DNA of 53,332 nucleotides from an uncultured Chromatiaceae bacterium (GCA_945787735.1 CALZIQ010000008.1:1-53332); one strand, 5' to 3'; counted from the stretch's first letter, positions 32,652-42,299 are shown. The notes: generated from the letters alone by a model not told the origin. Numbers and translations: made by a program.

Positions 32652-32954
32652 ATGTCACAAGAGACCGAAACACCCAGTTTAAGTGCCGAAATTCTCGTCG
32701 AGTGCAACGATGTGCTGGACGTGTCCGTGGTATCCGATTTCAAATCGCTGTTGCAACAGGCCTCTGGCCAAAATAGCCCAATTGTACTGGATGCTTCGCA
32801 ACTGGAACGGGTTGATGGTGCCGCCCTTCAGTTGATGACCGCTTTTTTTCTCGAAGCGCAGGAGTCCGGGCTGAACGTAGCGTGGCGCAGTCCCAGCAAA
32901 GCATTGCAATGGGCCGCAGAATTAACCGGTCTGAAACAGATTCTCCATTTGTAG
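32652..32954 (+). CDS. STAS-domain protein of the second chemotaxis operon
   Basis: A 100-residue single STAS domain. VECNDVLDVSVVSDFKSLLQQA and PIVLDASQLERVDGAALQLMTAFFLEAQ fit anti-anti-sigma-type folds. The residue corresponding to the phosphorylated serine in SpoIIAA-like proteins is alanine or glycine here (VDGAAL, residues 54-59), so phosphoswitching is unlikely. Such non-phosphorylatable STAS proteins precede cheY/cheA in several gammaproteobacterial operons; their role is unclear. GAGGGATAG precedes the ATG. Confidence 0.88.
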   Translation: MSQETETPSLSAEILVECNDVLDVSVVSDFKSLLQQASGQNSPIVLDASQLERVDGAALQLMTAFFLEAQESGLNVAWRSPSKALQWAAELTGLKQILHL

Positions 32955-33003
32955 TAAACGATCCAGTTCCAGAGTGATGAAACAAGGAAACTAGGGGATA
33001 AAA

Positions 33004-33366
33004 ATGCCAACAATACTCGCTGTTGATGATTCCGCATCTATGCGCCAGATGGTGTCCTTTACGCTAAAAAGCGCCGGTTTCGAAGTGATCGATGCGGTAG
33101 ATGGTATAGATGCACTGGGTAAAGCGAAAACAGGCAAGGTCGACCTTGTTCTGACCGATGTCAACATGCCAAGGATGGATGGAATTTGTCTCATCAAAGA
33201 ACTCAGAGCGCTACCAAATTACAAGTTTACGCCAATCTTGATGTTGACGACTGAGTCTGGCGTTGAAAAAAAGGGCGAAGGTAAAAGTGCGGGTGCGACG
33301 GGCTGGATTGTAAAACCATTCAATCCTGATCAATTACTGGCTACCATCAAAAAAGTTCTAGGTTAG
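33004..33366 (+). CDS. cheY: CheY-type response regulator, second chemotaxis operon
   Basis: A 120-residue single receiver domain. ILAVDDSASMRQMVSFTLKSAGFEV carries acidic residues Asp8 and Asp9; Asp52 in VLTDVNMPRMDG is the phosphoacceptor. LMLTTESG supplies the Thr and GWIVKPFNPDQL the Lys. It differs from the flagellar-type CheY at 51029, so it may act as a phosphate sink or control an output other than the FliM switch. The next gene is cheA, three bases downstream. Confidence 0.93.
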   Translation: MPTILAVDDSASMRQMVSFTLKSAGFEVIDAVDGIDALGKAKTGKVDLVLTDVNMPRMDGICLIKELRALPNYKFTPILMLTTESGVEKKGEGKSAGATGWIVKPFNPDQLLATIKKVLG

Positions 33367-33369
33367 TCC

Positions 33370-35508
33370 ATGAGTATCGATATTAGCCAGTTTTTGGAAA
33401 CTTTCTATGAGGAAAGTTTTGAGGGGCTCGATACCATGGAGACAGAACTGCTAAGGCTTGTACCCGGTGAAGTGGATAGCGAATCCATCAACACCATTTT
33501 TCGTGCTGCACACTCCATCAAAGGCGGTAGCGGCACATTTGGCCTAATGGCGGTCGCCGATTTTACCCATGTATTGGAAACTCTGCTGGATGAAATGCGT
33601 GATGGACGCCGTTATGTAACACAGCAGGCAAAAGATCTGATGTTGGCATCGGTTGACGTACTACGCGATATGCTCAGTTGTCTGCGTAATGGTACCGAAA
33701 TCGATGCTGTACGGGTGGCTGAGGTGCATGGCCAACTTGAAGCTTTGTTTAAGGGAACACTGGAAGAGGCTGATCAAGTTGCTGAATCAGTATCTTTTCA
33801 GGAGGATTCAAACACGAGTGATTTACCAAAAACCACTCAAGAATCTGGCTGGATAATTCACTTCAAACCCTATTCGCATTTGTTCAAAACAGGTAATGAC
33901 CCAGTTCGCATTCTCAGGGAGCTGGCTGAGCTCGGCGAAATGCAGGCCGAAGCCTTGCTTGATGGGTTACCGGAATTTGATTTACTCGACCCGGAAGAGA
34001 GTTATTTTGCTTGGACAATAACGCTTGATGGGAATATCACCGAAGAGCAAATTAACGAGGTATTTGCCTGGGTTGATGATGATTGTGAACTGAAGATCGA
34101 AAAGGTTGAGACTGATTCAAATGCTATTGAGCCTGTTGCACTCCCGGAAACAATTGCGCTGGAAGAGATTCAGGTGGAGCCTATCCCAGTCAACAAGGTG
34201 TCTGAAACAGCAACGGCACCAGTAGAAAAGCCTCAAGTCCCTACGCTTGCCCCGAAACCTGCCGACACCAGTAGTGCGAATGCGGCTCGAAAGACACAAA
34301 GTACAGAATCTGGCTCGATCCGGGTCGGCATTGATAAGGTTGATGCCCTGATCAATATGGTCGGTGAGTTGGTGATCACCCAGTCTATGTTGAATCAACT
34401 CGGTGAGGATTTTTCCATGGAGCGAGTGCAGCGGCTGCAAGAAGGATTGGCAGAGCTGGAGCATCATACACGAGAGCTACAGGAAAATGTCATGCGCATT
34501 CGCATGCTTCCTATCAGCTTTTCGTTTAACCGCTTTCCCAGGTTGGTTCACGACTTGAGCAGCAAGCTGAATAAAAAGGTTGAATTGAAGATGTCGGGTG
34601 AGCAAACCGAGCTCGACAAAACTGTGATGGAAAAAATTGGTGATCCACTTATTCATCTGGTCCGAAACTCTTTGGATCATGGCATTGAATCTCCCGCCGA
34701 GAGAAAAGCAAACGGAAAGCCAGAGAAAGGCGTGCTTCATCTTAATGCCTACCATCAGGGCGGCAATATTGTTATTGAGATTCATGACGATGGCGCAGGC
34801 CTCGATACAGACAAGATATTAAAGAAGGCAATCGAGAAAGGCTTGGTGGGTGACAATGAAGAAATGTCAAAGGAAAAAATTCATGAACTAATTTTCGCGC
34901 CAGGTTTTTCAACTGCACAAGAGGTCAGTGACGTCTCGGGTCGCGGTGTTGGTATGGATGTAGTCAAACGCAACATCAAGGATTTGGGTGGTGTGGTGGA
35001 AGTGAGTTCGGAGCGGGGAGTGGGCTCCACCTTTACTATCCGTTTACCACTGACGCTCGCCATCTTAGACGGCCAGTTAGTCAAAATTGGTGATGAAACC
35101 TATGTGGTACCGTTGATATCAATTATCGAATCACTGCAGATCAAGGCCGAAAGCGTTAATTCAATCGCAGGCGGCGCAGAGCTTTATAAGTTACGTGAAG
35201 ACTATTTGCCAATCATCCGTATGCATGAAGTGTTTGATATCAAGTCCAATAACACCGAGTTGGTCAACGGGTTGTTAGTTGTGGTTGAGGGTGATGGTCA
35301 ACTTGCCGGAATTTTTGTTGATGATCTATTGGGGCAGCAGCAGGTGGTGATCAAGAGTCTCGAATCAAATTATCAGAAGGTGAATGGTTTATCCGGGGCG
35401 ACGATTTTGGGTGATGGTACGGTAGCACTAATTTTGGATGTTCCCGGTCTGATTGAACTTTCCAGGGAAAGAGTCAAGTCAATCACTGTTGAAACAGCAG
35501 TCGCCTAG
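33370..35508 (+). CDS. cheA: Chemotaxis histidine kinase CheA, second operon
   Basis: A 712-residue CheA. P1 contains His48 in FRAAHSIKGGSGTFG. A P2-like domain occupies about 160-245 (GWIIHFKPYSHLFKTGNDPVRIL). After a Pro/Ala/Glu linker (250-310), P3 begins VGIDKVDALINMVGELVITQSMLNQL. P4 has HLVRNSLDHGIESPAER, IEIHDDGAGLD, APGFSTAQEVSDVSGRGVGMDVV; P5 is CheW-like. Phosphate goes to CheY and CheB. It has a conventional P2 unlike the CheA at 52231. Length is normal. Confidence 0.95.
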   Translation: MSIDISQFLETFYEESFEGLDTMETELLRLVPGEVDSESINTIFRAAHSIKGGSGTFGLMAVADFTHVLETLLDEMRDGRRYVTQQAKDLMLASVDVLRDMLSCLRNGTEIDAVRVAEVHGQLEALFKGTLEEADQVAESVSFQEDSNTSDLPKTTQESGWIIHFKPYSHLFKTGNDPVRILRELAELGEMQAEALLDGLPEFDLLDPEESYFAWTITLDGNITEEQINEVFAWVDDDCELKIEKVETDSNAIEPVALPETIALEEIQVEPIPVNKVSETATAPVEKPQVPTLAPKPADTSSANAARKTQSTESGSIRVGIDKVDALINMVGELVITQSMLNQLGEDFSMERVQRLQEGLAELEHHTRELQENVMRIRMLPISFSFNRFPRLVHDLSSKLNKKVELKMSGEQTELDKTVMEKIGDPLIHLVRNSLDHGIESPAERKANGKPEKGVLHLNAYHQGGNIVIEIHDDGAGLDTDKILKKAIEKGLVGDNEEMSKEKIHELIFAPGFSTAQEVSDVSGRGVGMDVVKRNIKDLGGVVEVSSERGVGSTFTIRLPLTLAILDGQLVKIGDETYVVPLISIIESLQIKAESVNSIAGGAELYKLREDYLPIIRMHEVFDIKSNNTELVNGLLVVVEGDGQLAGIFVDDLLGQQQVVIKSLESNYQKVNGLSGATILGDGTVALILDVPGLIELSRERVKSITVETAVA

Positions 35509-35526
35509 CGTTAACAGGAGAGTTGA

Positions 35527-36045
35527 ATGAACATGATCCAGGGCCTGGATATGAATATGGTGGGTGATACTGGTGAAGATGAGCAGTATCTAACCTTCAT
35601 GCTTGCCGGAGAAGAGTATGGTGTTGACATCCTGCGTGTGCAGGAAATAAAAGGCTGGGACAATGTCACCCCAATTCCTAACACACCTAAGTATATAAAA
35701 GGTGTGATCAACCTTCGCGGCACGATCGTGCCGATTATTGATCTTAGAGAACGTTTTTCGCTTGAAAGCGTCTCGTATGGTCCAACCACCGTTGTCATCG
35801 TGTTGAAAGTGAACAGCGACAAAGGCAGTAGAACTATGGGGATCGTGGTAGATGCCGTGTCTGAGGTGTATAACATTTCAGAAGAAGACCTCAAGCCTGC
35901 TCCCGATTTTGGCCAGGCAATAAGTACAGACTTTGTCATGGGTCTGGCTACTGTCGAAGATCAGATGATTATTATTCTTGATATCGATCATCTGCTTAAT
36001 TCAAGTGTTTTGAATTCGGTGGTTGCAGAAGCGGATAAGGCATAG
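35527..36045 (+). CDS. cheW: Chemotaxis coupling protein CheW
   Basis: A 172-residue CheW joining receptors and CheA. YLTFMLAGEEYGVDILRVQEIKGWDNVTPIPNTPKYIKGVINLRG, IVPIIDLRERF and GIVVDAVSEVYNI are diagnostic. ACAGGAG is the ribosome site. The paired CheA is 18 bp upstream. No chemoreceptor gene is within the operon; it must use receptors encoded elsewhere. Confidence 0.95.
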   Translation: MNMIQGLDMNMVGDTGEDEQYLTFMLAGEEYGVDILRVQEIKGWDNVTPIPNTPKYIKGVINLRGTIVPIIDLRERFSLESVSYGPTTVVIVLKVNSDKGSRTMGIVVDAVSEVYNISEEDLKPAPDFGQAISTDFVMGLATVEDQMIIILDIDHLLNSSVLNSVVAEADKA

Positions 36046-36118
36046 CAGTAATCTATCCATAGATTTATAGCTGAGTTTGGTACAAAGCTATCAGTAATAA
36101 ACGCCAGGAAAAAACGCA

Positions 36119-36949
36119 ATGTCAAAGGAGTTCGAGTTTACCGACAGTGATTTTCAAAAAATTAGAAAACTGGTACTTGAACATACTGGTATCTGCTTGT
36201 CAGATATCAAACAGGAAATGGTTTACAGCCGTCTTGCACGTAGATTGCGTCAGCTAAATTTAGCGACGTTCAAAGATTATCTTGAACTTTTACAAAAATC
36301 TGACAGTGAAGAAATAGTCAGCTTCATCAATTCCATTACTACTAACCTGACCTCATTTTTTCGCGAACAACATCATTTCGATTACCTAAAAAGTAAGCTC
36401 TTACCCGGATTGATGCAGCGCAATGCCGATACCCGAAAAATCAGGATCTGGTCAGCTGGATGTTCCACTGGGGAAGAGCCCTATAGCCTGGCAATCACGA
36501 TAAAAGAAACGATTCCTGACAATCTTGGCTGGGACGTTAAGATTCTTGCCACCGATCTTGATACTGATGTTCTAGCTACCGGAAGAGAAGGAATCTATAG
36601 TCTTGAACGTGTGAACGGCTTGCCTGCCTCAACCCTGAAACGATGGTTTTACAAGGGTAAAGGTGCTCGTTTAGGCATGGTGAAGGCATCCAGTGAGCTG
36701 AGAGACATGATTATGTTCAAGCAGCTTAATCTGATGGGAGACTGGCCAGTGAAGGCTGGTATCGACATTATTTTCTGTCGTAATGTGGTGATCTATTTTG
36801 ACAAGCCAACCCAGAGGCGATTATTTGACAGATATGCCAACACTCTTAAGGATAATGGCTATTTGTTTGTTGGCCACTCAGAGACGTTGTACAAAGTCTC
36901 AGACCGATTCAAATTGCTCGGCAAGACTATTTATAAAAGGACAATGTAA
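36119..36949 (+). CDS. cheR: Chemoreceptor glutamate methyltransferase CheR
   Basis: A 276-residue CheR that methylates receptor glutamates with S-adenosylmethionine. The N-terminal helical domain begins FQKIRKLVLEHTGICLSDIKQEMVYSRLARRLR; the methyltransferase domain has FFREQHHFDYL, RIWSAGCSTGEEPYSLAI (SAM site), ILATDLDTDVL and IIFCRNVVIYFDKPTQ. The NPPY-like receptor tail interaction subdomain is present. cheD follows directly. Confidence 0.95.
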   Translation: MSKEFEFTDSDFQKIRKLVLEHTGICLSDIKQEMVYSRLARRLRQLNLATFKDYLELLQKSDSEEIVSFINSITTNLTSFFREQHHFDYLKSKLLPGLMQRNADTRKIRIWSAGCSTGEEPYSLAITIKETIPDNLGWDVKILATDLDTDVLATGREGIYSLERVNGLPASTLKRWFYKGKGARLGMVKASSELRDMIMFKQLNLMGDWPVKAGIDIIFCRNVVIYFDKPTQRRLFDRYANTLKDNGYLFVGHSETLYKVSDRFKLLGKTIYKRTM

Positions 36950-37615
36950 ATGTCGCCGGTGCATGACAGAAATTTCGAAAACACAGCGACAAGAAAAGGG
37001 CGGCAGCCGCGCTCCTTGGCTGGGTTTTCGAGTATTAACCGCTACTGGGATAAGGTGCATGAGCTTTATGCCGCCAAGATTTTGCCTGGTGAATATTATG
37101 TCACTCTGCATGGCGAAATGATTGTTACAGTTCTGGGGTCTTGTGTCTCAGCGTGCATCCGAGATCGGGTGTTCGGGATTGGCGGAATGAATCATTTTAT
37201 GCTGCCAATCGGAACAGAGGGTGGCAGCACTAACCAACAGTGGAATTGTGCGGCAACTCGCTATGGAAATTTCGCCATGGAGGCATTGATCAACGATATT
37301 TTGAAGAATGGCGGAAGACGAGAGAACCTTGAGGTTAAGGTGTTTGGGGGCGGTATGATATTGGAACACATGACCAATATCGGAAAAATGAATATTTCGT
37401 TTGTACATGATTTTATTAAAACAGAATCACTCAACTTGTTAGCCGAAGATCTGGGTGACGTGTACCCACGTAAGGTGCATTACTTTCCACATAACGGAAA
37501 AGTAAAGATGAAAAAACTTCGCTCGATGCACAATACTAGCATTATTGAACGCGAAACCAATTATTTAGACAGCCTTGAAACCAAACCGATTGAAGGAGAA
37601 ATTGATCTTTTCTGA
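36950..37615 (+). CDS. cheD: Chemoreceptor glutamine deamidase CheD
   Basis: A 221-residue CheD that deamidates receptor glutamines. The catalytic Cys and His are in [37 protein letters not shown] and the C-terminal domain follow. The first 35 residues are an unconserved basic extension. The ATG abuts the cheR stop. CheD is absent from many enteric systems; together with CheR and CheB it makes this operon adaptation-competent. Confidence 0.94.
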   Translation: MSPVHDRNFENTATRKGRQPRSLAGFSSINRYWDKVHELYAAKILPGEYYVTLHGEMIVTVLGSCVSACIRDRVFGIGGMNHFMLPIGTEGGSTNQQWNCAATRYGNFAMEALINDILKNGGRRENLEVKVFGGGMILEHMTNIGKMNISFVHDFIKTESLNLLAEDLGDVYPRKVHYFPHNGKVKMKKLRSMHNTSIIERETNYLDSLETKPIEGEIDLF

Positions 37616-37629
37616 TCAGAATAACAGGC

Positions 37630-38694
37630 ATGGATAAGATCAAGGTATTAATTGTTGACGACTCCGCCCTTGTTAGGAGGCTGCTGAGTGAGATGATCGG
37701 CAGTGAACAGAGTATTGAAGTCGTGGGTGCCGCTGCTGATCCTTACATCGCTCGTAAAAAGATCAAGGAGCTCAATCCCGATGTTTTGACGCTGGACGTG
37801 GAAATGCCGCGCATGGATGGACTGACCTTTCTACACAACCTGATGCGCCTACATCCGATGCCGGTAGTGATGGTCTCATCTCTAACCGAGCAGGGGGCCG
37901 AAGTAACTCTGCGGGCACTCGAGATGGGGGCAATCGATTTTATCACCAAGCCGAAAATCGATTTGGCTGAAGGCTTGAACGAGTATCGTGATGAATTGAT
38001 CGAAAAGATTAAAACTGCAGCAAATGTAAGCAAAACTGCCTTGCTAATGCGGTCATCCACGCTCAAGGTTCCACAGAAGCACACCGCGGATGCTGTGATC
38101 GAAAAGAAAGCGCCCAGACAGTACCGCACAACAGATAGGCTGATTGCGATTGGTGCCTCGACTGGTGGCACCGAGGCAATTAAAGATGTACTGATAGATA
38201 TGCCGCCGGATTCGCCCGGTATTGTCATTACCCAACATATTCCCGAAGGATTCAGTGAGCCCTTTGCCAAACGCGTGGACAAGCTCTGTGTTATTAAGGT
38301 TAAAGAGGCAGAGGATGGTGAACCGATTTTGCCAGGTCATGCTTATATAGCGCCGGGCAATTTCCATTTGATGGTGATCAGAGACGGGGCAAAATACCGT
38401 TGCATGATTAACGATGGCCCACCAGTTAACCGGCATAAACCATCAGTTGACGTGTTGTTTAGAACGGTGGCACAAAATGCAGGGCCCAATGCTGTGGGTG
38501 TGATTCTGACGGGTATGGGGGATGATGGTGCTGATGGTTTGTATGAAATGCATCAGGCAGGTGCCAAAACTATCGCCCAGGATGAGAAGACCAGTGTTGT
38601 TTGGGGAATGCCGGGAGAGGCAATAAAGCGGGGCGGTGTGGATTTCATCCTGCCGCTCGGCAAGGTGTGCCGTAAGATGATGGGCCTGATTTGA
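37630..38694 (+). CDS. cheB: Protein-glutamate methylesterase CheB
   Basis: A 354-residue two-domain CheB. The receiver ([19 protein letters not shown], phosphoacceptor in [13 protein letters not shown]) is followed by a linker (about 130-165) and the methylesterase with catalytic Ser in [13 protein letters not shown], His in [18 protein letters not shown] and Asp in [13 protein letters not shown]. CheA phosphorylation activates demethylation. Last gene of the operon; the fliK promoter begins 38 bp downstream. Confidence 0.95.
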   Translation: MDKIKVLIVDDSALVRRLLSEMIGSEQSIEVVGAAADPYIARKKIKELNPDVLTLDVEMPRMDGLTFLHNLMRLHPMPVVMVSSLTEQGAEVTLRALEMGAIDFITKPKIDLAEGLNEYRDELIEKIKTAANVSKTALLMRSSTLKVPQKHTADAVIEKKAPRQYRTTDRLIAIGASTGGTEAIKDVLIDMPPDSPGIVITQHIPEGFSEPFAKRVDKLCVIKVKEAEDGEPILPGHAYIAPGNFHLMVIRDGAKYRCMINDGPPVNRHKPSVDVLFRTVAQNAGPNAVGVILTGMGDDGADGLYEMHQAGAKTIAQDEKTSVVWGMPGEAIKRGGVDFILPLGKVCRKMMGLI

Positions 38695-38731
38695 GAATAG
38701 CTTTGGGGTAAGCGGCATAACAGGGCTTAAT

Positions 38732-38747
38732 TGGTACGTTAATTGCT
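38732..38747 (+). promoter_or_regulatory. Sigma-54 promoter of fliK
   Basis: TGGTACG, four bases and TTGCT have the invariant GG (38733-38734) and GC (38745-38746) ten bases apart. It is 36 bases before the fliK ATG and restarts the flagellar hierarchy after the inserted chemotaxis operon. Confidence 0.85.
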
Positions 38748-38782
38748 AATTATAATTACAAAGTTAACGAACAGCTGAGACC

Positions 38783-40138
38783 ATGGAAACACATACTCCA
38801 AATATGCCATTTATTTTTAACATGCCTGTGACCGCACAAGGTGGCTCGCCAGTCCTCGGTAATGGTTCACAACATACTGATTTAGCAGATGAAAGTGGGG
38901 CGATATCATTTCTTCAATCGCTCCAAAATCTCGTATCTGAGCTGCAACTCTCTGGTCAGGAACGCGAAGCCGGCAGCCTGAGCACGGCCATAGAACAACT
39001 GATATCTGATCAAGCGGCAAATACGAACATGGAATTGCCACTTGCCGAGGGGCAAGTAATTGCCGCTCAAGAACAGACTGAAATGGCGGTTGCTTTGAGT
39101 TTGCCCATCTCAATTGATTCCCTGTTGCAACAAATACAGCAGCGACTCACAACTGGATCAGATGAGCTGGATCCAGCTTTGAGAGCCCGTATCACCGCCC
39201 TGGCAACAACGCAGGCTAATACAGTTGAGGCAGGCAACATCAACTCATCCGTATCACAGATAAATACAATTGATTTAATGAGGCAAGTGAGTCACCTCAA
39301 TCAAAGCTTACCTCAAGTGAATACAGCTGGTTCGATGGCTCAGTTGGACAATCTGAATCAAGCCTTGCCTGTCGCTACCATGACTTTGCAACAGCAGGTA
39401 AAACCAGTTGAGACGAAACAGATCAAAGATCTAGAAAATTCTCCACTGTTAAACCGTGACGTAGCGTTTAATGCCAATACAGCTACAATCACAACTGCGA
39501 TGCCAAGCGCTGTACTAATAGAGCGCGCATTGTTAAATATGAATCAGGCTGGCCACCAGGCAAGCGCTGAGTTGTTGAGTGCGACTGATACACCTCTTGA
39601 ATCACTTGCTTTGCTACAACCAGGGAGTTTGAATCGTACTGGTGTCCAGAGCGGTATTGCTGAAACACGGCCACAACAGACAATGCTTCACGTTCCCCTG
39701 ACCGACCCGCAATGGCAGGCAGATTTGAGTAACAAGATTGTCATGCTTGCCAAGGGGGCCGGACCGGGCCAGGCTCAGGTTGCGGAGATTCGTCTTAATC
39801 CAGCGCATATGGGGCCAATCGAGGTTCGTGTGGTGATGAATGATGACCAGGCCTCTGTCACTTTTACAGCTCAACATGGCGCTGTGCGTGATGCAATTGA
39901 CTCCTCACTGCCGCGTCTACGTGAAATGTTTACCAGCTCGGGGTTGTTGTTGTCGGATACCGAGGTCTCAGATCAGTCCCTGTATGATCGCCGTCAGAAT
40001 GAGAATCAGGATCCGGCTGAGAGGGGTCAACAACATTCAGACTCGGAACTTCATCTTGAAGCTGAGTCTGAGCAACCTATCGCGCAAATGAGTCTTATCG
40101 ATCTCGCCGCACGTAACGCTCTAGACATCTACGCCTGA
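38783..40138 (+). CDS. fliK: Hook-length control protein FliK
   Basis: A 451-residue secreted molecular ruler that switches export from hook to filament. The first 300 residues are low-complexity, rich in Gln, Ser, Asn and Thr, as usual. The conserved C-terminal substrate-switch domain (about 310-410) has VPLTDPQWQADLSNKIVMLAKG, QVAEIRLNPAHMGPIEVRV and GAVRDAIDSSLPRLREMFTSSGL. It has its own sigma-54 promoter. No obvious ribosome site is seen before the ATG. Confidence 0.93.
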   Translation: METHTPNMPFIFNMPVTAQGGSPVLGNGSQHTDLADESGAISFLQSLQNLVSELQLSGQEREAGSLSTAIEQLISDQAANTNMELPLAEGQVIAAQEQTEMAVALSLPISIDSLLQQIQQRLTTGSDELDPALRARITALATTQANTVEAGNINSSVSQINTIDLMRQVSHLNQSLPQVNTAGSMAQLDNLNQALPVATMTLQQQVKPVETKQIKDLENSPLLNRDVAFNANTATITTAMPSAVLIERALLNMNQAGHQASAELLSATDTPLESLALLQPGSLNRTGVQSGIAETRPQQTMLHVPLTDPQWQADLSNKIVMLAKGAGPGQAQVAEIRLNPAHMGPIEVRVVMNDDQASVTFTAQHGAVRDAIDSSLPRLREMFTSSGLLLSDTEVSDQSLYDRRQNENQDPAERGQQHSDSELHLEAESEQPIAQMSLIDLAARNALDIYA

Positions 40139-40291
40139 GAGCGCTTACAAACTTAAACATCATGTCATCCGTATGGCCTGATGCCGCTTTCTTGTCGTTG
40201 CTTTTCTCAATAGCCTGCTTAAGCAAGTCAAAATGCCGTCACTCTTGATGGTGTCCTGTTTTAACTAACTGTTTTTATTGAAATATATCTG

Positions 40292-40307
40292 TGGCACGTT
40301 AATTGCT
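40292..40307 (+). promoter_or_regulatory. Sigma-54 promoter of the fliL-fliR operon
   Basis: TGGCACG-TTAA-TTGCT is a near-perfect -24/-12 promoter with GG at 40293-40294 and GC at 40305-40306. The fliL start is 40 bases downstream. It shares GTTAATTGCT with the fliK promoter. Confidence 0.93.
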
Positions 40308-40346
40308 TTTTCTCAATAGATAATTTTTTAGCTCGAGGAATAAGCG

Positions 40347-40850
40347 ATGGCAGATGAAGAAGAAAGCAAACCAGCCAAAAAGGGCGGGGCAAAGAAATTA
40401 ATTATTATGGTGTTCGCCGCGCTTGTTCTTGTGGGCTCAGGTGTGGGGGGCTCACTCTATTTTACAGGCATGCTTGGCGGTGCTGGCAAGGCTGACGAAG
40501 AGGAGGCCCACGAAGAAAAAGAAGTCAAAAAAGTACCGATTTATTTCGCCTTCCCCAAAGCCTTTACTGTCAACTTTGAAACGGCAGATGGGTTGCGTTT
40601 TCTGCAAGTCAAGATGGAGTTGATGTCATTTCAACAGGAAGCCATCGACGCGGTAGAGACACATCTACCTTTAATCAAAAATAACATCATCCTCATGTTG
40701 AGCAATCAGTCATACGACCACATGATCACTTCTGAAGGAAAAGATGATATCCGCGCTGCGGCCCTGAAGGAGATACAAGGTATTTTGAAAAAATACCTTG
40801 TAGAAGCAAAGATCGAAGAGGTTTATTTCACTAACTTTGTAATGCAATAA
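40347..40850 (+). CDS. fliL: Flagellar basal body-associated protein FliL
   Basis: A 167-residue single-pass inner membrane protein. A lysine-rich cytoplasmic start, a membrane segment (about residues 18-40, LIIMVFAALVLVGSGVGG) and a periplasmic part with YFAFPKAFTVNFE and LQVKMELMSFQQEAIDAVETHLPLIKNNIILMLSNQSYD are typical. FliL stabilises stators and increases torque. First gene after the strong sigma-54 promoter. Confidence 0.95.
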   Translation: MADEEESKPAKKGGAKKLIIMVFAALVLVGSGVGGSLYFTGMLGGAGKADEEEAHEEKEVKKVPIYFAFPKAFTVNFETADGLRFLQVKMELMSFQQEAIDAVETHLPLIKNNIILMLSNQSYDHMITSEGKDDIRAAALKEIQGILKKYLVEAKIEEVYFTNFVMQ

Positions 40851-40854
40851 AACT

Positions 40855-41862
40855 ATGTCAGTCAACGATCTCTTATCACAAGACGAAATTGATGCGCTCC
40901 TCCACGGCGTAGATGGGGGTGACATTGAGCCCGAAGAAGATATCTTCGATGGTGAAGCAAAGTCATATGACTTCACCAGCCAGGATAGAATTGTCCGTGG
41001 GCGAATGCCTACCCTTGAAATGATCAATGAGCGCTTTGCCCGTTATTTTAGAACTAGCCTATTCAACATGCTGCGACGTTCGCCAGAGATCGCTGTTAGT
41101 GGTGTACAAATGCTTAAATTTGCTGAATATGTACACACCTTGTTTGTACCGACCAGTCTAAATCTCGTCAACATTCAACCATTACGTGGAACAGCATTAT
41201 TTGTGTTTGATCCAAAATTAGTCTTTATCTCGGTAGATAACTTCTTTGGTGGTAGCGGAAAATTTTATAACAAAATCGAAGGGCGTGAATTTACTAAGAC
41301 TGAAAATAGGGTCATTGAAATCATGTTGAAACAGGCATTTACAGATATGAAACAGGCCTGGGCTCCTGTCATGAATATGGATTTTGAGTATCAAAGCTCT
41401 GAAGTCAACCCGCATTTTGCCAATATCGTTAGCCCAACCGAAGTGGTAGTTATCAGCACTTTTCACATAGAGCTCGACGGCGGTGGTGGTGATATCCACG
41501 TCACCATTCCATATTCCATGCTCGAGCCAATTCGTGAATTGCTCGATGCCGGTACTATGAGTGATCGCAGCGAGGTGGATGAACGATGGACCAGCGCCTT
41601 GATAGAGGATGTCAAGTTGGCTGATATCGATTTGAAAAGCGTACTAACCGAAGTAGATGTTAGCCTCAAAGAAGTGCTCAATATGAAAAAGGGTGACATC
41701 ATTCCCTTCGATTTCCCCGAGACCGTCACACTGACAACCGAAGATGATGTGCCCGTGTATCGTGGAAAATTCGGCGTACACGAAAACTATAATGCCATTC
41801 GTATTACCGAGCCGGTCAAAATAAACCTTCCCGTAGTTTCCCAGGCAGGAGCTGAAAAATGA
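40855..41862 (+). CDS. fliM: Flagellar motor switch protein FliM
   Basis: A 335-residue C-ring protein. Residues 5-17 (LLSQDEIDALLHG) are the CheY-P docking peptide. The middle domain (about 50-225) includes GRMPTLEMINERFARYFRTSLFNMLRRSPEI and FFGGSGKFYNKIEGREFT; the C-terminal SpoA-like domain begins after residue 245. Binding of CheY-P here changes motor direction. Overlaps fliN by four bases. Confidence 0.97.
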   Translation: MSVNDLLSQDEIDALLHGVDGGDIEPEEDIFDGEAKSYDFTSQDRIVRGRMPTLEMINERFARYFRTSLFNMLRRSPEIAVSGVQMLKFAEYVHTLFVPTSLNLVNIQPLRGTALFVFDPKLVFISVDNFFGGSGKFYNKIEGREFTKTENRVIEIMLKQAFTDMKQAWAPVMNMDFEYQSSEVNPHFANIVSPTEVVVISTFHIELDGGGGDIHVTIPYSMLEPIRELLDAGTMSDRSEVDERWTSALIEDVKLADIDLKSVLTEVDVSLKEVLNMKKGDIIPFDFPETVTLTTEDDVPVYRGKFGVHENYNAIRITEPVKINLPVVSQAGAEK

Positions 41863-42284
41863 ATGATGAAACAGAAAACCTGGACGTCAGCGCTGACGAT
41901 GCCGCAGCTGAAGATGCATGGGCTGCTGCTCTTGCCGAACAGGAAGAATCTGAAACCGAAGGGGTTGAAGCCGAACCAGCACAGTTGGATGAATTTGCTG
42001 CAGGGCCAGCTCAGCTTTCTGGTGAAGAGAATCTGGAAGTCATTCTTGATATACCAGTTACGATTTCAATGGAAATCGGCCGCACAAAAATCAGCATTCG
42101 AAACCTGTTGCAGCTGAACCAGGGTTCGGTGGTTGAACTCGATAGATTGGCGGGAGAACCCATGGATGTGTTGGTCAACGGCACGCTCATCGCCCATGGC
42201 GAAGTTGTGGTGGTGAATGAGAAATTCGGTATACGTCTGACTGATGTCATTAGCGCGCAAGAACGTATCAAGAAGCTTAAATAA
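41859..42284 (+). CDS. fliN: Flagellar motor switch protein FliN
   Basis: A 141-residue FliN. An acidic, variable N-terminus (1-60) is followed by the SpoA domain: VILDIPVTISMEIGRTKISIRNLLQLNQGSVVELDRLAGEPMDVLVNG and AHGEVVVVNEKFGIRLTDVISAQERI. It forms the bottom of the C ring with FliM and docks FliH. Overlap with fliM is ATGA, consistent with coupled translation. Confidence 0.96.
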   Translation: MNDETENLDVSADDAAAEDAWAAALAEQEESETEGVEAEPAQLDEFAAGPAQLSGEENLEVILDIPVTISMEIGRTKISIRNLLQLNQGSVVELDRLAGEPMDVLVNGTLIAHGEVVVVNEKFGIRLTDVISAQERIKKLK

Positions 42285-42299
42285 AAAGGTGGGGTTGTT

